Source: Terriglobia bacterium
GTDB taxonomy: Bacteria > Acidobacteriota > Terriglobia > Bryobacterales > Bryobacteraceae
Assembly (NCBI GenBank): GCA_025358575.1
Contig: JANYJA010000165.1
Coordinates: 1 to 54,545 of the forward strand
DNA length: 54,545 nucleotides
Direction: 5' to 3'
Positions 26,192 to 33,700 of the stretch are shown here, piece after piece; position 1 is the stretch's first letter; each line of letters starts with the position of its first letter. Made by a program: the position numbers and the translations under genes. Below the pieces are notes generated by a model. The model did no database searches. It had not been told where the DNA came from and worked only from the letters and a program-made list of their open reading frames with translations.

Positions 26192-27382
26192 TCAGTTTTG
26201 AAGTGAATGAAGCACCGAAGTTCGGGACCCGCATGCCACCAATTCACGTGCGGCGGCACGCGATTTTCGGTCTACCTCCAGGATATCCCCTATTGTGCCC
26301 GCCTGAGGGGACGCCACACGAGCCAGTGTTTCCTCAACCACCGCCGCGATTCCCGGGAAGCTAATGCGACCCGCGAGAAACCCCTCGACCGCGATTTCAT
26401 CGGCGGCGTTGAGCGTGCAGCAAGCCGTCCCTCCGGCTTCCATCGATTGGTACGCCAACCGAAGCAGCGTAAAACGATCCAGGTCGGGCGCGAAGAATTC
26501 CCACTGACGCGTCTGCGACCAGTCGATTTTCGCCACCGGAGCCTGGGCACGCTCGGGCCACGTGAGGGCATACTGGATTGGCATCCGCATATCGGTCGCG
26601 GAGATTTGAGCGATGACGCTGCCGTCGTTATATTCCACCATGGCATGCACGCTCGATTGCGGATGCACCACAACCTGGACATCGCACGGCGCGAAATCAA
26701 AGAGCCAACACGCTTCAATCACTTCGAAGCCCTTGTTCATCAAAGTGGCCGAGTCGATGGTAATGCGATTTCCCATCTTCCACGTAGGATGCTGTAAAGC
26801 TTGAGCGGGAGTCACAAAGGCTAGCGCTTCTTTCGAAGTGGTGCGAAATGGACCGCCCGAAGCCGTCAGAATTAACTTCGTGGCTTCCGAACGCTTACCC
26901 GCCCGCAGACATTGATGGGCTCCATTGTGTTCGCTGTCGACGGGGATTAGCTCGGCGCCTGAACTGCGAACCGCCTCCATCACGAGCGCTCCCGCGGACA
27001 CCAGAGCCTCCTTATTAGCAAGTCCGATGCGCTTACCGGCTCTGGCAGCTTCGTAGGTAGCTTCAAGACCGGCGACCCCGACGATCGAGGACATCACCAC
27101 ATCCGCTTCCGGAGCGGTCGCGATTTCCACCAGCGCGGCGGGACCGGTCAGTAGTTCAAAAGTGGAGGGAGACGAAAGAATTGATCGTAACTGCTTTGCT
27201 ATCTCTTCAGATTCGACCACCACAACATGCGGCTTGAATTCGCGAATCTGTTCCGCCAAAAGTTGGTAATTTCGTCCGGCGGCCAATGCGTGGACGCGGA
27301 ACCGGTCCAAATTTTGACGCACCACGTCTAAGGTGTTCGTACCGATTGAACCGGTGCATCCTAAGATGGAAAGCGCCTTCAT
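26192..27382 (-). CDS. dxr: 1-deoxy-D-xylulose-5-phosphate reductoisomerase
   Basis: This 396-residue enzyme of the MEP isoprenoid pathway converts DXP to MEP using NADPH and a divalent metal. The N-terminal ILGCTGSIGTNTLDVV binds NADPH, LANKEALVSAG and VDSEHNGAHQCL form the substrate and metal site (Asp/Glu ligands), and LILTASGGPFR and NSATLMNKG-like ITIDSATLMNKGFE are conserved. It is followed by rseP. A 199-base structured leader separates it from the next upstream gene, so it probably has its own promoter. Confidence 0.96.
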   Translation of the reverse strand: MKALSILGCTGSIGTNTLDVVRQNLDRFRVHALAAGRNYQLLAEQIREFKPHVVVVESEEIAKQLRSILSSPSTFELLTGPAALVEIATAPEADVVMSSIVGVAGLEATYEAARAGKRIGLANKEALVSAGALVMEAVRSSGAELIPVDSEHNGAHQCLRAGKRSEATKLILTASGGPFRTTSKEALAFVTPAQALQHPTWKMGNRITIDSATLMNKGFEVIEACWLFDFAPCDVQVVVHPQSSVHAMVEYNDGSVIAQISATDMRMPIQYALTWPERAQAPVAKIDWSQTRQWEFFAPDLDRFTLLRLAYQSMEAGGTACCTLNAADEIAVEGFLAGRISFPGIAAVVEETLARVASPQAGTIGDILEVDRKSRAAARELVACGSRTSVLHSLQN

Positions 27383-27581
27383 GGAACATTGCGAATCATA
27401 ACATTGGAAGGAGCGGAACTGCGATGGGCAGCGGTTGGAAGCAAACCCTTGCGGGCGCCGGGGAGGTTTGCTTCAGGGGTCTTTATTTTAGAGGTTAGTC
27501 TCGCTTTGGTGGGAGTTCTCTCCCCGGCTTGATTCCAATATTAGTATATCCCGCGAGAGATTGCAACCAAAATTTGTATTA
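27383..27581 (-). promoter_or_regulatory. Structured leader and putative promoter of dxr
   Basis: The spacer upstream of dxr holds, on the minus strand, TTGCAA (27566-27561), 17 bases, then TAATAT (27543-27538), a fair sigma-70-like pair giving a leader of about 150 bases. Two inverted repeats would fold in it: GAAGCAAACC (27438-27447) with GGTTTGCTTC (27465-27474), and GGGAG (27511-27515) with CTCCC (27520-27524). I recognise no known riboswitch. The opposite strand has a small possible reading frame, listed separately. Confidence 0.4.
27424..27498 (+). CDS. Possible 24-residue small ORF
   Basis: An ATG at 27424 follows AAGGAG (27408-27413) by ten bases and opens a 24-codon frame (starting MGSGWKQTLAGAGEV). 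It runs divergently from dxr inside the leader region. Its codons contain the larger inverted repeat of that spacer, so the open frame may be a by-product of an RNA structure. No homologue is recognised. Confidence 0.2.
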   Translation: MGSGWKQTLAGAGEVCFRGLYFRG

Positions 27582-28481
27582 TTATTTTTGGGATTTTACT
27601 TCCACTCCAGTGACTTTCTCTAAAGTCTTGATAGTAGAACAAATATCTTCCTCACCTAGCCCCTGGGAAATCGCAGACTGGAACAGTTGGTGAGTTAAAG
27701 CGGTCAAGAAAAGCGGAACTTCCAGGTCTTTTCCCGATTCCAACATCAGTCCAATGTCCTTGTGCATCCATTTTACGGAGAAATTGGGCGAGAAATCACG
27801 TTTTAGGACGAAGGGTGCCTTAAAATCGATCAATCCCGACTTAGCAGCGCTGTTCGCCAGGATGTCGAGCATAAGCTGGGGATCAACTCCAGCTTTTGTG
27901 CTGAGCACAATCCCTTCGTTGAACGCCTGGAGAATATTCGACAAGATCAAGTTCTGACTCAGTTTGGCGTGGAGCCCCATACCCGGCCCACCGCAATAAT
28001 AGAGGCGCTTCCCCATCGGCTCGAAAAATTGCCGAACATTCTCAAACACCGCCTCCTCTCCTCCGATCATGAAAGTAAGATTGCCGCCCTCAGCGCCGGG
28101 CTTCGATCCAGTGCACGGGGCACCCAGAAACTTGAGGCCCCTGGCTTCGAGGGCGGTACCGATCCGGCGGCTGGCACTGGGGCTCACCGTGCTGGCGTCG
28201 ACGACCACAGTCCCGGGCTTCGCGCCCTCAATCACGCCTTTTTCGCCCAGCAGGACGCGTTCAGACATCTCGGTATTGCCTAAACAGAGGAAGAGGCAAT
28301 CCGCGTTTGAGGCCGCCTCCGCCGGGGTTCCATAGACCGTCGCGGCAGGATTCGAAGCAGCCAGCGTCGTTGCTTTCGATAGAGTGTTCGACCAGAGTGC
28401 TACTTCATGACCGACGGCGAGAAGATTGCGCGCCATCGGATAGCCCATAATGCCTAACCCAAGAAAGCCGAGTTTCGCCAT
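27582..28481 (-). CDS. NAD(P)-dependent oxidoreductase, 3-hydroxyisobutyrate dehydrogenase family
   Basis: This is a 299-residue enzyme. The ATG at 28481 puts the Rossmann motif LGFLGLGIMGYPMARNLL at the very N-terminus, as in all family members; the frame is open for 36 more codons upstream but these look non-coding and overlap the divergent gene. VVDASTVSPSASR, GAPCTGSKPGAEGGNLTFM and GLHAKLSQNLI (catalytic Lys) are family motifs. Members reduce 3-hydroxyisobutyrate, tartronate semialdehyde, succinate semialdehyde or glyoxylate; the GSKPGAEGG loop resembles glyoxylate/succinic semialdehyde reductases. Substrate not certain. Confidence 0.9.
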   Translation of the reverse strand: MAKLGFLGLGIMGYPMARNLLAVGHEVALWSNTLSKATTLAASNPAATVYGTPAEAASNADCLFLCLGNTEMSERVLLGEKGVIEGAKPGTVVVDASTVSPSASRRIGTALEARGLKFLGAPCTGSKPGAEGGNLTFMIGGEEAVFENVRQFFEPMGKRLYYCGGPGMGLHAKLSQNLILSNILQAFNEGIVLSTKAGVDPQLMLDILANSAAKSGLIDFKAPFVLKRDFSPNFSVKWMHKDIGLMLESGKDLEVPLFLTALTHQLFQSAISQGLGEEDICSTIKTLEKVTGVEVKSQK

Positions 28482-28520
28482 AACGTTCAGGATAAGCGAA
28501 TTCGCGGTACTCTTGACCCG

Positions 28521-29102
28521 ATGGGAAATCCGCGGGAAATCTGGCTGATGCGGCACGGCGAAACGGCATGGAGCCTTTCCGGTGCCCACACGGGCCGCAC
28601 GGACCTCCCGTTAACCGCGATGGGCGAGGAACGCGCAGCAGCGCTCGGTAAATACCTCGCGGGGCGGAAATTCGATCTGGTCCTGACGAGCCCGATGCTG
28701 CGCGCGGTTGAAACCTGTCGGCTTGCCGGGTATGCCGATGTCTCGCAAAACGAACCCAATTTGTGCGAATGGGACTACGGCAGCTATGAAGGTAAATCGA
28801 CGCCGCAGATCCGAGCGGAACGGCCGGGGTGGCAACTGTGGCGAGACGGCGTTTTGGATGGCGAAACGGTGGAGCAAGTGGCGGCACGCGCCGATCTGGT
28901 CATTGCGCGAATCGCCGCCACTACTGGAGATGTGGCGCTGTTCGCGCATGGCCACATCCTGCGAATTCTGGCGGCTCGATGGCTAAACCTTTCGCCCGTT
29001 TCGGGAAAGCTGTTCGCGCTGGGGACGGCGACGCTGAGCGTCCTAGGTTACGAGCGTGAGCAGAGGGTGGTGTTGCGGTGGAATCTCAACATCACGCCTT
29101 GA
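28521..29102 (+). CDS. Histidine phosphatase family protein
   Basis: This is a 193-residue phosphoglycerate-mutase-like phosphatase. The phospho-histidine is in IWLMRHGETAWSLSGAHTGR, the second catalytic site is LFAHGHILRILAARW, and the acid/base Glu is in LCEWDYGSYEGK. It could act on phospho-sugars, alpha-ribazole phosphate or other small phosphates; there is no cobalamin gene nearby. It diverges from the dehydrogenase gene with 39 bases between starts and converges with the VOC gene (3-base gap). Confidence 0.88.
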   Translation: MGNPREIWLMRHGETAWSLSGAHTGRTDLPLTAMGEERAAALGKYLAGRKFDLVLTSPMLRAVETCRLAGYADVSQNEPNLCEWDYGSYEGKSTPQIRAERPGWQLWRDGVLDGETVEQVAARADLVIARIAATTGDVALFAHGHILRILAARWLNLSPVSGKLFALGTATLSVLGYEREQRVVLRWNLNITP

Positions 29103-29105
29103 ATC

Positions 29106-29471
29106 TCATTCGAACCAGATTTCCACCTCGTAACCATCGGGATCGGCGACGTACGCATAAGGGTAACCCGGACTGAATTCGCCCCGCCGCAGCAGCTTAC
29201 CTCCGGCACGTTCGACCTCTTCTACAGCGGCATCAATGTCGGTTGGTGAGACTAAACGGAAGCCGAAGTGCGCGATGCCGCGGGATTCGCCCGCACCGGC
29301 CGCGCCCTCGTCGAAAGTAATGACATCGTGCTGACCCGGCGTTCTGGCGTGGAGCAACCCTCCTCCGCGGGAATATTCTTCGACGCCGAAAACGTCCCGG
29401 TAGAATTGCAGCGAGCGGTCGGCATCGCGGACCACTAGATTGATGTGGGTGAGTCCGTAGGTCTGCACCAT
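29106..29471 (-). CDS. VOC-superfamily protein (glyoxalase/dioxygenase fold)
   Basis: This is a 121-residue single vicinal-oxygen-chelate domain made of two beta-alpha-beta-beta-beta modules. The metal ligands expected in the family are His9 (LTHINLVVRD), His68-type (GIAHFGFRL) and the C-terminal Glu in GYEVEIWFE. It may be a glyoxalase-like lyase, a thiol transferase related to fosfomycin resistance (FosB uses bacillithiol), or a dioxygenase; the sequence does not decide. Confidence 0.82.
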   Translation of the reverse strand: MVQTYGLTHINLVVRDADRSLQFYRDVFGVEEYSRGGGLLHARTPGQHDVITFDEGAAGAGESRGIAHFGFRLVSPTDIDAAVEEVERAGGKLLRRGEFSPGYPYAYVADPDGYEVEIWFE

Positions 29472-29516
29472 TTACTTCATAGTCTCACTCCAAACCGCCA
29501 GTGTTATGGTTTAGGA

Positions 29517-30269
29517 ATGCGCGCACTCGTAATCGCGGGGATGCTCGGAGGTTTCAGCTTGCTTCCGGGCCAAACCGCGAAGCCCACCGCAGCCATGCTG
29601 GCCAGCGGAGGTTCCCAGTTCATTCAGCAATGCGCTTTTTGTCACGGTCGCGACGCCGGCGGCGGTGAAGATGGTCCGGATTTGACTCGCTCCAAGCTGG
29701 TGGCTGAAGACATTGGCGGAGATAAAGTGGCTCCCGTAATTCGCAACGGTCGCCCAGAAAAGGGAATGCCGCCTTTTGCGCTTCCGGAGAGCGAGATTGC
29801 CGCGCTGGTCGCCTTCATTCACGATCGGAAGACCACGGCCGAATCCCAGAAGGGCGGGCGCCGCGGTGTAGATGTCGCCGACCTGCAGACCGGGAACGCG
29901 GAAGCCGGCAAACAATACTTCACCGGTGCGGGACGCTGCGCCACCTGCCACTCGCCAACCGGTGATCTTAAGGGCGTTGCCACACGTCTGGAAGGGCTAA
30001 AGCTCGAAATGCAGATGTTATATCCGCGGGACGTCAAAGCCAAGGTTACGGTGACGCTGCCATCCGGCGAAACTCTCTCTGGCGAACTGGCCTATCAAGA
30101 TGAGTTCACCATTGGCATGCGCGATAGTTCGAAGAGGTATCGCTCATGGCCCGCCCGCCAAGTGAAATACACTGTGGACGCGCCCGCCGAAGTTCATGCC
30201 GCCCTGCTGGCAAAGTATACCGACGCTGACATTCACAACTTGATGGCTTACCTGCAGACCCTTCGCTAA
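29517..30269 (+). CDS. Dihaem c-type cytochrome
   Basis: This is a 250-residue exported cytochrome. The ATG at 29517 gives a signal peptide (MRALVIAGMLGGFSLLPGQ); an earlier ATG 72 bases upstream is rejected. Two CxxCH haem sites are present, QCAFCHGRD (C39/C42/H43) and RCATCHSP (C140/C143/H144). GMPPF near residue 82 may supply the axial Met of the first haem. The segment after the second haem (VTVTLPSGETLSGELAYQDE, then a WPARQV motif) is a small beta domain seen in acidobacterial cytochromes. It lies 14 bases before a quinoprotein dehydrogenase and is its likely electron acceptor. Confidence 0.9.
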   Translation: MRALVIAGMLGGFSLLPGQTAKPTAAMLASGGSQFIQQCAFCHGRDAGGGEDGPDLTRSKLVAEDIGGDKVAPVIRNGRPEKGMPPFALPESEIAALVAFIHDRKTTAESQKGGRRGVDVADLQTGNAEAGKQYFTGAGRCATCHSPTGDLKGVATRLEGLKLEMQMLYPRDVKAKVTVTLPSGETLSGELAYQDEFTIGMRDSSKRYRSWPARQVKYTVDAPAEVHAALLAKYTDADIHNLMAYLQTLR

Positions 30270-30283
30270 AAGGCCGCGCCGAC

Positions 30284-31816
30284 ATGAATAGTTTCCATAG
30301 TTTTTGCCTTCTCGCGGCTCTCACCGGTTCCATGCTGGCCCAAGGTGTGAATCCCGACCTTCTTCTCAAGCCGCCTGCCGATAGCTGGCCGGGTTACCAC
30401 GGTGATTATTCCGGGCAGCGCCACAGCCGTCTGACGCAAATTACGCAGCAGAACGTCGCCCAGATGGGTCTCGCCTGGGCCTACCAGACCGGCCAAATTC
30501 AGCAGATAAAATGTTCGCCGCTGCTGGTTGATGGCGTCCTTTATATCACCGTCCCCGACAACGTCTACGCAGTGGATGCGCGCTCCGGCCATCAACTCTG
30601 GCACTACACCTATCCCCCCAACAAGGGCTTCCACATTGGTTCGCGCGGTGTCTCGATGTACAAGGAGTGGCTCTATTTCATGACGCCCGACGCGCATCTT
30701 ATTTGTCTGAATGCGAGCGACGGAACGGTGCGTTGGAACATCGTCGTCGCCGATTCGCAAAAAGGTTACTGGACCACAATGTCCCCGCTGGTTGTGAACA
30801 ATCACGTCATCGTCGGCGTCTCGGGGGATTTCGACAACCTCAGCGGATTTCTGAAATCCATCGACCCCGAGACAGGCCAGACGCAATGGCGCTGGGACAG
30901 CACGCCGCCGGTTGGCACTCCGGGCGCCACATCGGGCGGAATGACCTGGATGACCGGAACTTACGATCCGGCGCTGCATCTGATTTACTGGGGCACTGGC
31001 AACCCCACCCCGGTGCTGACAGGCACGAACCGCCTAGGCGATGACCTCTATACGTGCAGCATCGTCGCCCTGAACCCCGATACGGGAAAGCTGGCGTGGT
31101 CGTTCCAGCCGTCGCCGCACGACACTCACGATTGGGATGCCGTCGAAACACCGGTGCTGGTCGATGCCGATTTTCACGGCAAACCACGCAAGATGCTGAT
31201 GCAAACGTCGCGCAACGGCTATTTCTTTGTGCTTGACCGGATCACGGGTGAAAGTCTCCTCACCACCACTTTCGGGCCCACGAATTGGGCGCTCGGCGTG
31301 GACAAGAGGGGCCGTCCGATTCCAAATCCGGAAAAAGAACCCGCGCCGGACGGGCGCTTGATCGCTCCGAATGAAGGCGGCATGACGAACTACCGGTCCC
31401 CCAGTTTCGACGCGAAAACGGGCTTGTTCATCGTGGATGCTCACCCAGGTTATGGAATCTACTTCGCTAAGCCCGCCGACGGCACGTTCGGGTGGGCTGG
31501 CGCCGATTACGACGTATGGAGCAAAGGGGTTCTCGACGCCATCGACTACCAGACCGGAAAAATTCGCTGGACCCATGAACTGGGAGCGAATGGCTCGGGC
31601 GCGGGAGTGCTGACGACCGATTCCGGCATCATTTTCACTGGCGATAGTACGGGCAATGTCCTGGCGTTACGCACCAGCGACGGGAAAACGCTGTGGCACG
31701 CCGGAGCTGGCGGACAGATGCAGAGTTCGCCCATCAGCTACGAACTGGATGGCCGCCAATACATTCTTACCAGTGCTGGCGGCGTGCTGTTCGCCTGGGC
31801 GCTGCCCGTCCGCTGA
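30284..31816 (+). CDS. Quinoprotein (PQQ-dehydrogenase-like beta-propeller)
   Basis: This is a 510-residue exported eight-bladed propeller with a signal peptide (MNSFHSFCLLAALTGSMLAQ) and repeated tryptophan-docking motifs (AVDARSGHQLWHY, LNASDGTVRWNI, LNPDTGKLAWSF). Typical alcohol-dehydrogenase residues are present: Asn240 in WGTGNPTP, and Asp283 in PHDTHDWDAV, which aligns by eye with the catalytic Asp of methanol dehydrogenase. Asp285 falls where lanthanide-dependent enzymes (XoxF, PedH) have their extra Asp. The active-site Glu is replaced by GDFDN, and the adjacent Cys-Cys pair is missing. It resembles the group NCBI names 'acido-empty-quinoprotein'. No pqq genes are nearby. Confidence 0.88.
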   Translation: MNSFHSFCLLAALTGSMLAQGVNPDLLLKPPADSWPGYHGDYSGQRHSRLTQITQQNVAQMGLAWAYQTGQIQQIKCSPLLVDGVLYITVPDNVYAVDARSGHQLWHYTYPPNKGFHIGSRGVSMYKEWLYFMTPDAHLICLNASDGTVRWNIVVADSQKGYWTTMSPLVVNNHVIVGVSGDFDNLSGFLKSIDPETGQTQWRWDSTPPVGTPGATSGGMTWMTGTYDPALHLIYWGTGNPTPVLTGTNRLGDDLYTCSIVALNPDTGKLAWSFQPSPHDTHDWDAVETPVLVDADFHGKPRKMLMQTSRNGYFFVLDRITGESLLTTTFGPTNWALGVDKRGRPIPNPEKEPAPDGRLIAPNEGGMTNYRSPSFDAKTGLFIVDAHPGYGIYFAKPADGTFGWAGADYDVWSKGVLDAIDYQTGKIRWTHELGANGSGAGVLTTDSGIIFTGDSTGNVLALRTSDGKTLWHAGAGGQMQSSPISYELDGRQYILTSAGGVLFAWALPVR

Positions 31817-31820
31817 GATC

Positions 31821-32603
31821 CTACTCCGGCTTCACCGAATGCGCGATGGCTGGAGTTTCTCGCGCTGGTGTATCCAGATGAACCGCCAAGACCTCTTTCA
31901 AAATCTTCATCGCCGACGCCGGGTCATCGGCAAACTGAAAAAGCCCCAGATCGTCCGCGCTGATCATCCCATGGCGCACCAGCGCATCGAAGTTCACGAT
32001 TTCTTTCCAAAACTCCGACCCATACAACAGAATTGAAATTTTCTTCGCCAGCTTCTTGGTCTGCACCAGGGTAAGCAGTTCGAATAGCTCATCCATCGTG
32101 CCAAAGCCGCCTGGAAACACCACCAGCGCCTTCGCCAAATACGCGAACCAGAACTTGCGCATAAAAAAGTAATGAAATTCGAAGCTTAAATCTGGCGTGA
32201 TGAACGAGTTCGGAAACTGTTCAAATGGAAGACCGATGTTCAGGCCAATGGTCTTGCCGTGGGCGTCCATCGCGCCGCGATTTGCCGCTTCCATAATCCC
32301 CGGGCCGCCGCCACTGCATACGACGAACCGGCTCGTTGGGTCTTGCAGTCCCGCGGTCCACTCCGTGACCAGGCGGGCTAACTTGCGCGCTTCGTCGTAA
32401 TAGCGCCCTAGCGGCCCATCCTGGCGCAAACGCGCTGAGCCAAAGAAGACCACGGTGTCACGAACCTTTTGTTTACGAAAATGCGAGAGCGGTTCCAGAT
32501 ACTCCGAAAGAATTCGCACCGAGCGCCCTTCCGGACCTCTCAAGAATTCTTCATTGTTATAGGCAAGCGGCGGCCGCGGCGGGTGGGAATTGTTCTCGAT
32601 CAT
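31821..32603 (-). CDS. LOG-family protein (nucleotide 5'-monophosphate phosphoribohydrolase-like)
   Basis: This is a 260-residue Rossmann-fold protein. VCSGGGPGIMEAANRGAMD and VFPGGFGTMDELFELLTL are the two signatures of the LOG/TIGR00730 family, once misnamed lysine decarboxylases; members release free bases such as cytokinins or adenine from nucleoside monophosphates. The start at 32603 overlaps the lpxD stop as ATGA, so translation is coupled; a start further upstream would run into lpxD. The role in this organism is unknown. Confidence 0.88.
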   Translation of the reverse strand: MIENNSHPPRPPLAYNNEEFLRGPEGRSVRILSEYLEPLSHFRKQKVRDTVVFFGSARLRQDGPLGRYYDEARKLARLVTEWTAGLQDPTSRFVVCSGGGPGIMEAANRGAMDAHGKTIGLNIGLPFEQFPNSFITPDLSFEFHYFFMRKFWFAYLAKALVVFPGGFGTMDELFELLTLVQTKKLAKKISILLYGSEFWKEIVNFDALVRHGMISADDLGLFQFADDPASAMKILKEVLAVHLDTPARETPAIAHSVKPE

Positions 32604-33619
32604 ATCGATTCGGGCTTCTCGATTCTCTTCTTCAACTGTCGCACGGTCTTTAAAATTTCCGGCAATTTTTGGAACGCCGTGATGGCGCGCAGCCACTCAC
32701 CCGCGTTGAAGGCCGGCGAACCCGAAACCCTCGCCCCAGGAGCCACATCCCCGCCGATTCCGCTCTGCGCATAGACAATTGCATCGCGGTGGATGGTGAG
32801 ATGTCCTGAAATTCCGACCTGCCCCGCGAGCAGCACGTTCTCCTTCAGAATCGAACTCCCCGCCAAGCCGGTCTGCGCGCAAATGATGTTGTCTTCGCCC
32901 ACTTCGCAAGCATGCCCGATCTGCACCAGACTATCGATCTTGGCGCCCCGCTTGACCCGCGTTTCGCCCACAGTCGCACGGTCTACCGAGGTCAGGCTCT
33001 GAATCTCAACGTCGTCCTCAATCACAGTAACGCCGGATTGAACAATTTTATAATGCGTGCCGTCCGCGCGCTTGGCGAAACCGAAGCCGTCGCCCCCCAC
33101 GACCACTCCATTCTGGAGGATGACGCGATTGCCGATGCGGCAGTACTCGCGCACGGTAGCGTGCGAATGAGCCAAAAAGTCGTCCCCGACTTCAGCGCCT
33201 TCGTAGATCGCCACGTGGGGATGCAAAACCACATTGGCCCCGATTCTGACGCCTTCGCCCACCACGGCGAATGCCCCGATGGATGCGTTTGGCCCGACGC
33301 GCGCGGATGCGGCAATGCTCGACATCGGGTGAATTCCGGGGCGGGGACGCGGCGGTTGATAGAAAAACTCCAGGGCGCGTGCGAAGTCGTGATACGGATT
33401 AGTCGAGACGAGGCTTGCGATTTTAGCGTTTTCGACAGGGTGTTGAGCCAGTATTGCGCTGGCCCGAGTCTGCTTCACTTTGAGAGCATATTTGGAGTTG
33501 GCGAGAAAGGTGAGATGGCCCGGGCCCGCCTGATCCAACCCGGCCACGCCGACGATCTCGATTTCGCCGTCACCATAGAGAGCGCATTTCAGTGCTAAAG
33601 CTATCTCGCGAAGTTTCAT
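32600..33619 (-). CDS. lpxD: UDP-3-O-acylglucosamine N-acyltransferase
   Basis: This 339-residue enzyme adds the second acyl chain to UDP-3-O-acyl-glucosamine in lipid A synthesis. An N-terminal uridine-binding domain (LTFLANSKYALKVKQTRASA) is followed by a left-handed beta-helix of hexapeptide repeats (VGPNASIGAFAVVGEGVRIG onward) and a C-terminal helical extension. The catalytic His is in IGHACEVGEDNI. Its presence shows a Gram-negative envelope with lipid A. The fabZ-lpxA-lpxB genes that often follow are not here. Confidence 0.95.
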   Translation of the reverse strand: MKLREIALALKCALYGDGEIEIVGVAGLDQAGPGHLTFLANSKYALKVKQTRASAILAQHPVENAKIASLVSTNPYHDFARALEFFYQPPRPRPGIHPMSSIAASARVGPNASIGAFAVVGEGVRIGANVVLHPHVAIYEGAEVGDDFLAHSHATVREYCRIGNRVILQNGVVVGGDGFGFAKRADGTHYKIVQSGVTVIEDDVEIQSLTSVDRATVGETRVKRGAKIDSLVQIGHACEVGEDNIICAQTGLAGSSILKENVLLAGQVGISGHLTIHRDAIVYAQSGIGGDVAPGARVSGSPAFNAGEWLRAITAFQKLPEILKTVRQLKKRIEKPESI

Positions 33620-33700
33620 GAACGTACCAGCCTATCGCTTTCGGGGGAACTTCCTAAAGATAGCCGGGTTATTAAAGCTGGGTTGGTATCCTCAAAGAAT

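Noticed and set aside
32912-33598. 228-codon frame antisense to lpxD
   Set aside because: LpxD motifs and hexapeptide repeats on the other strand are decisive.
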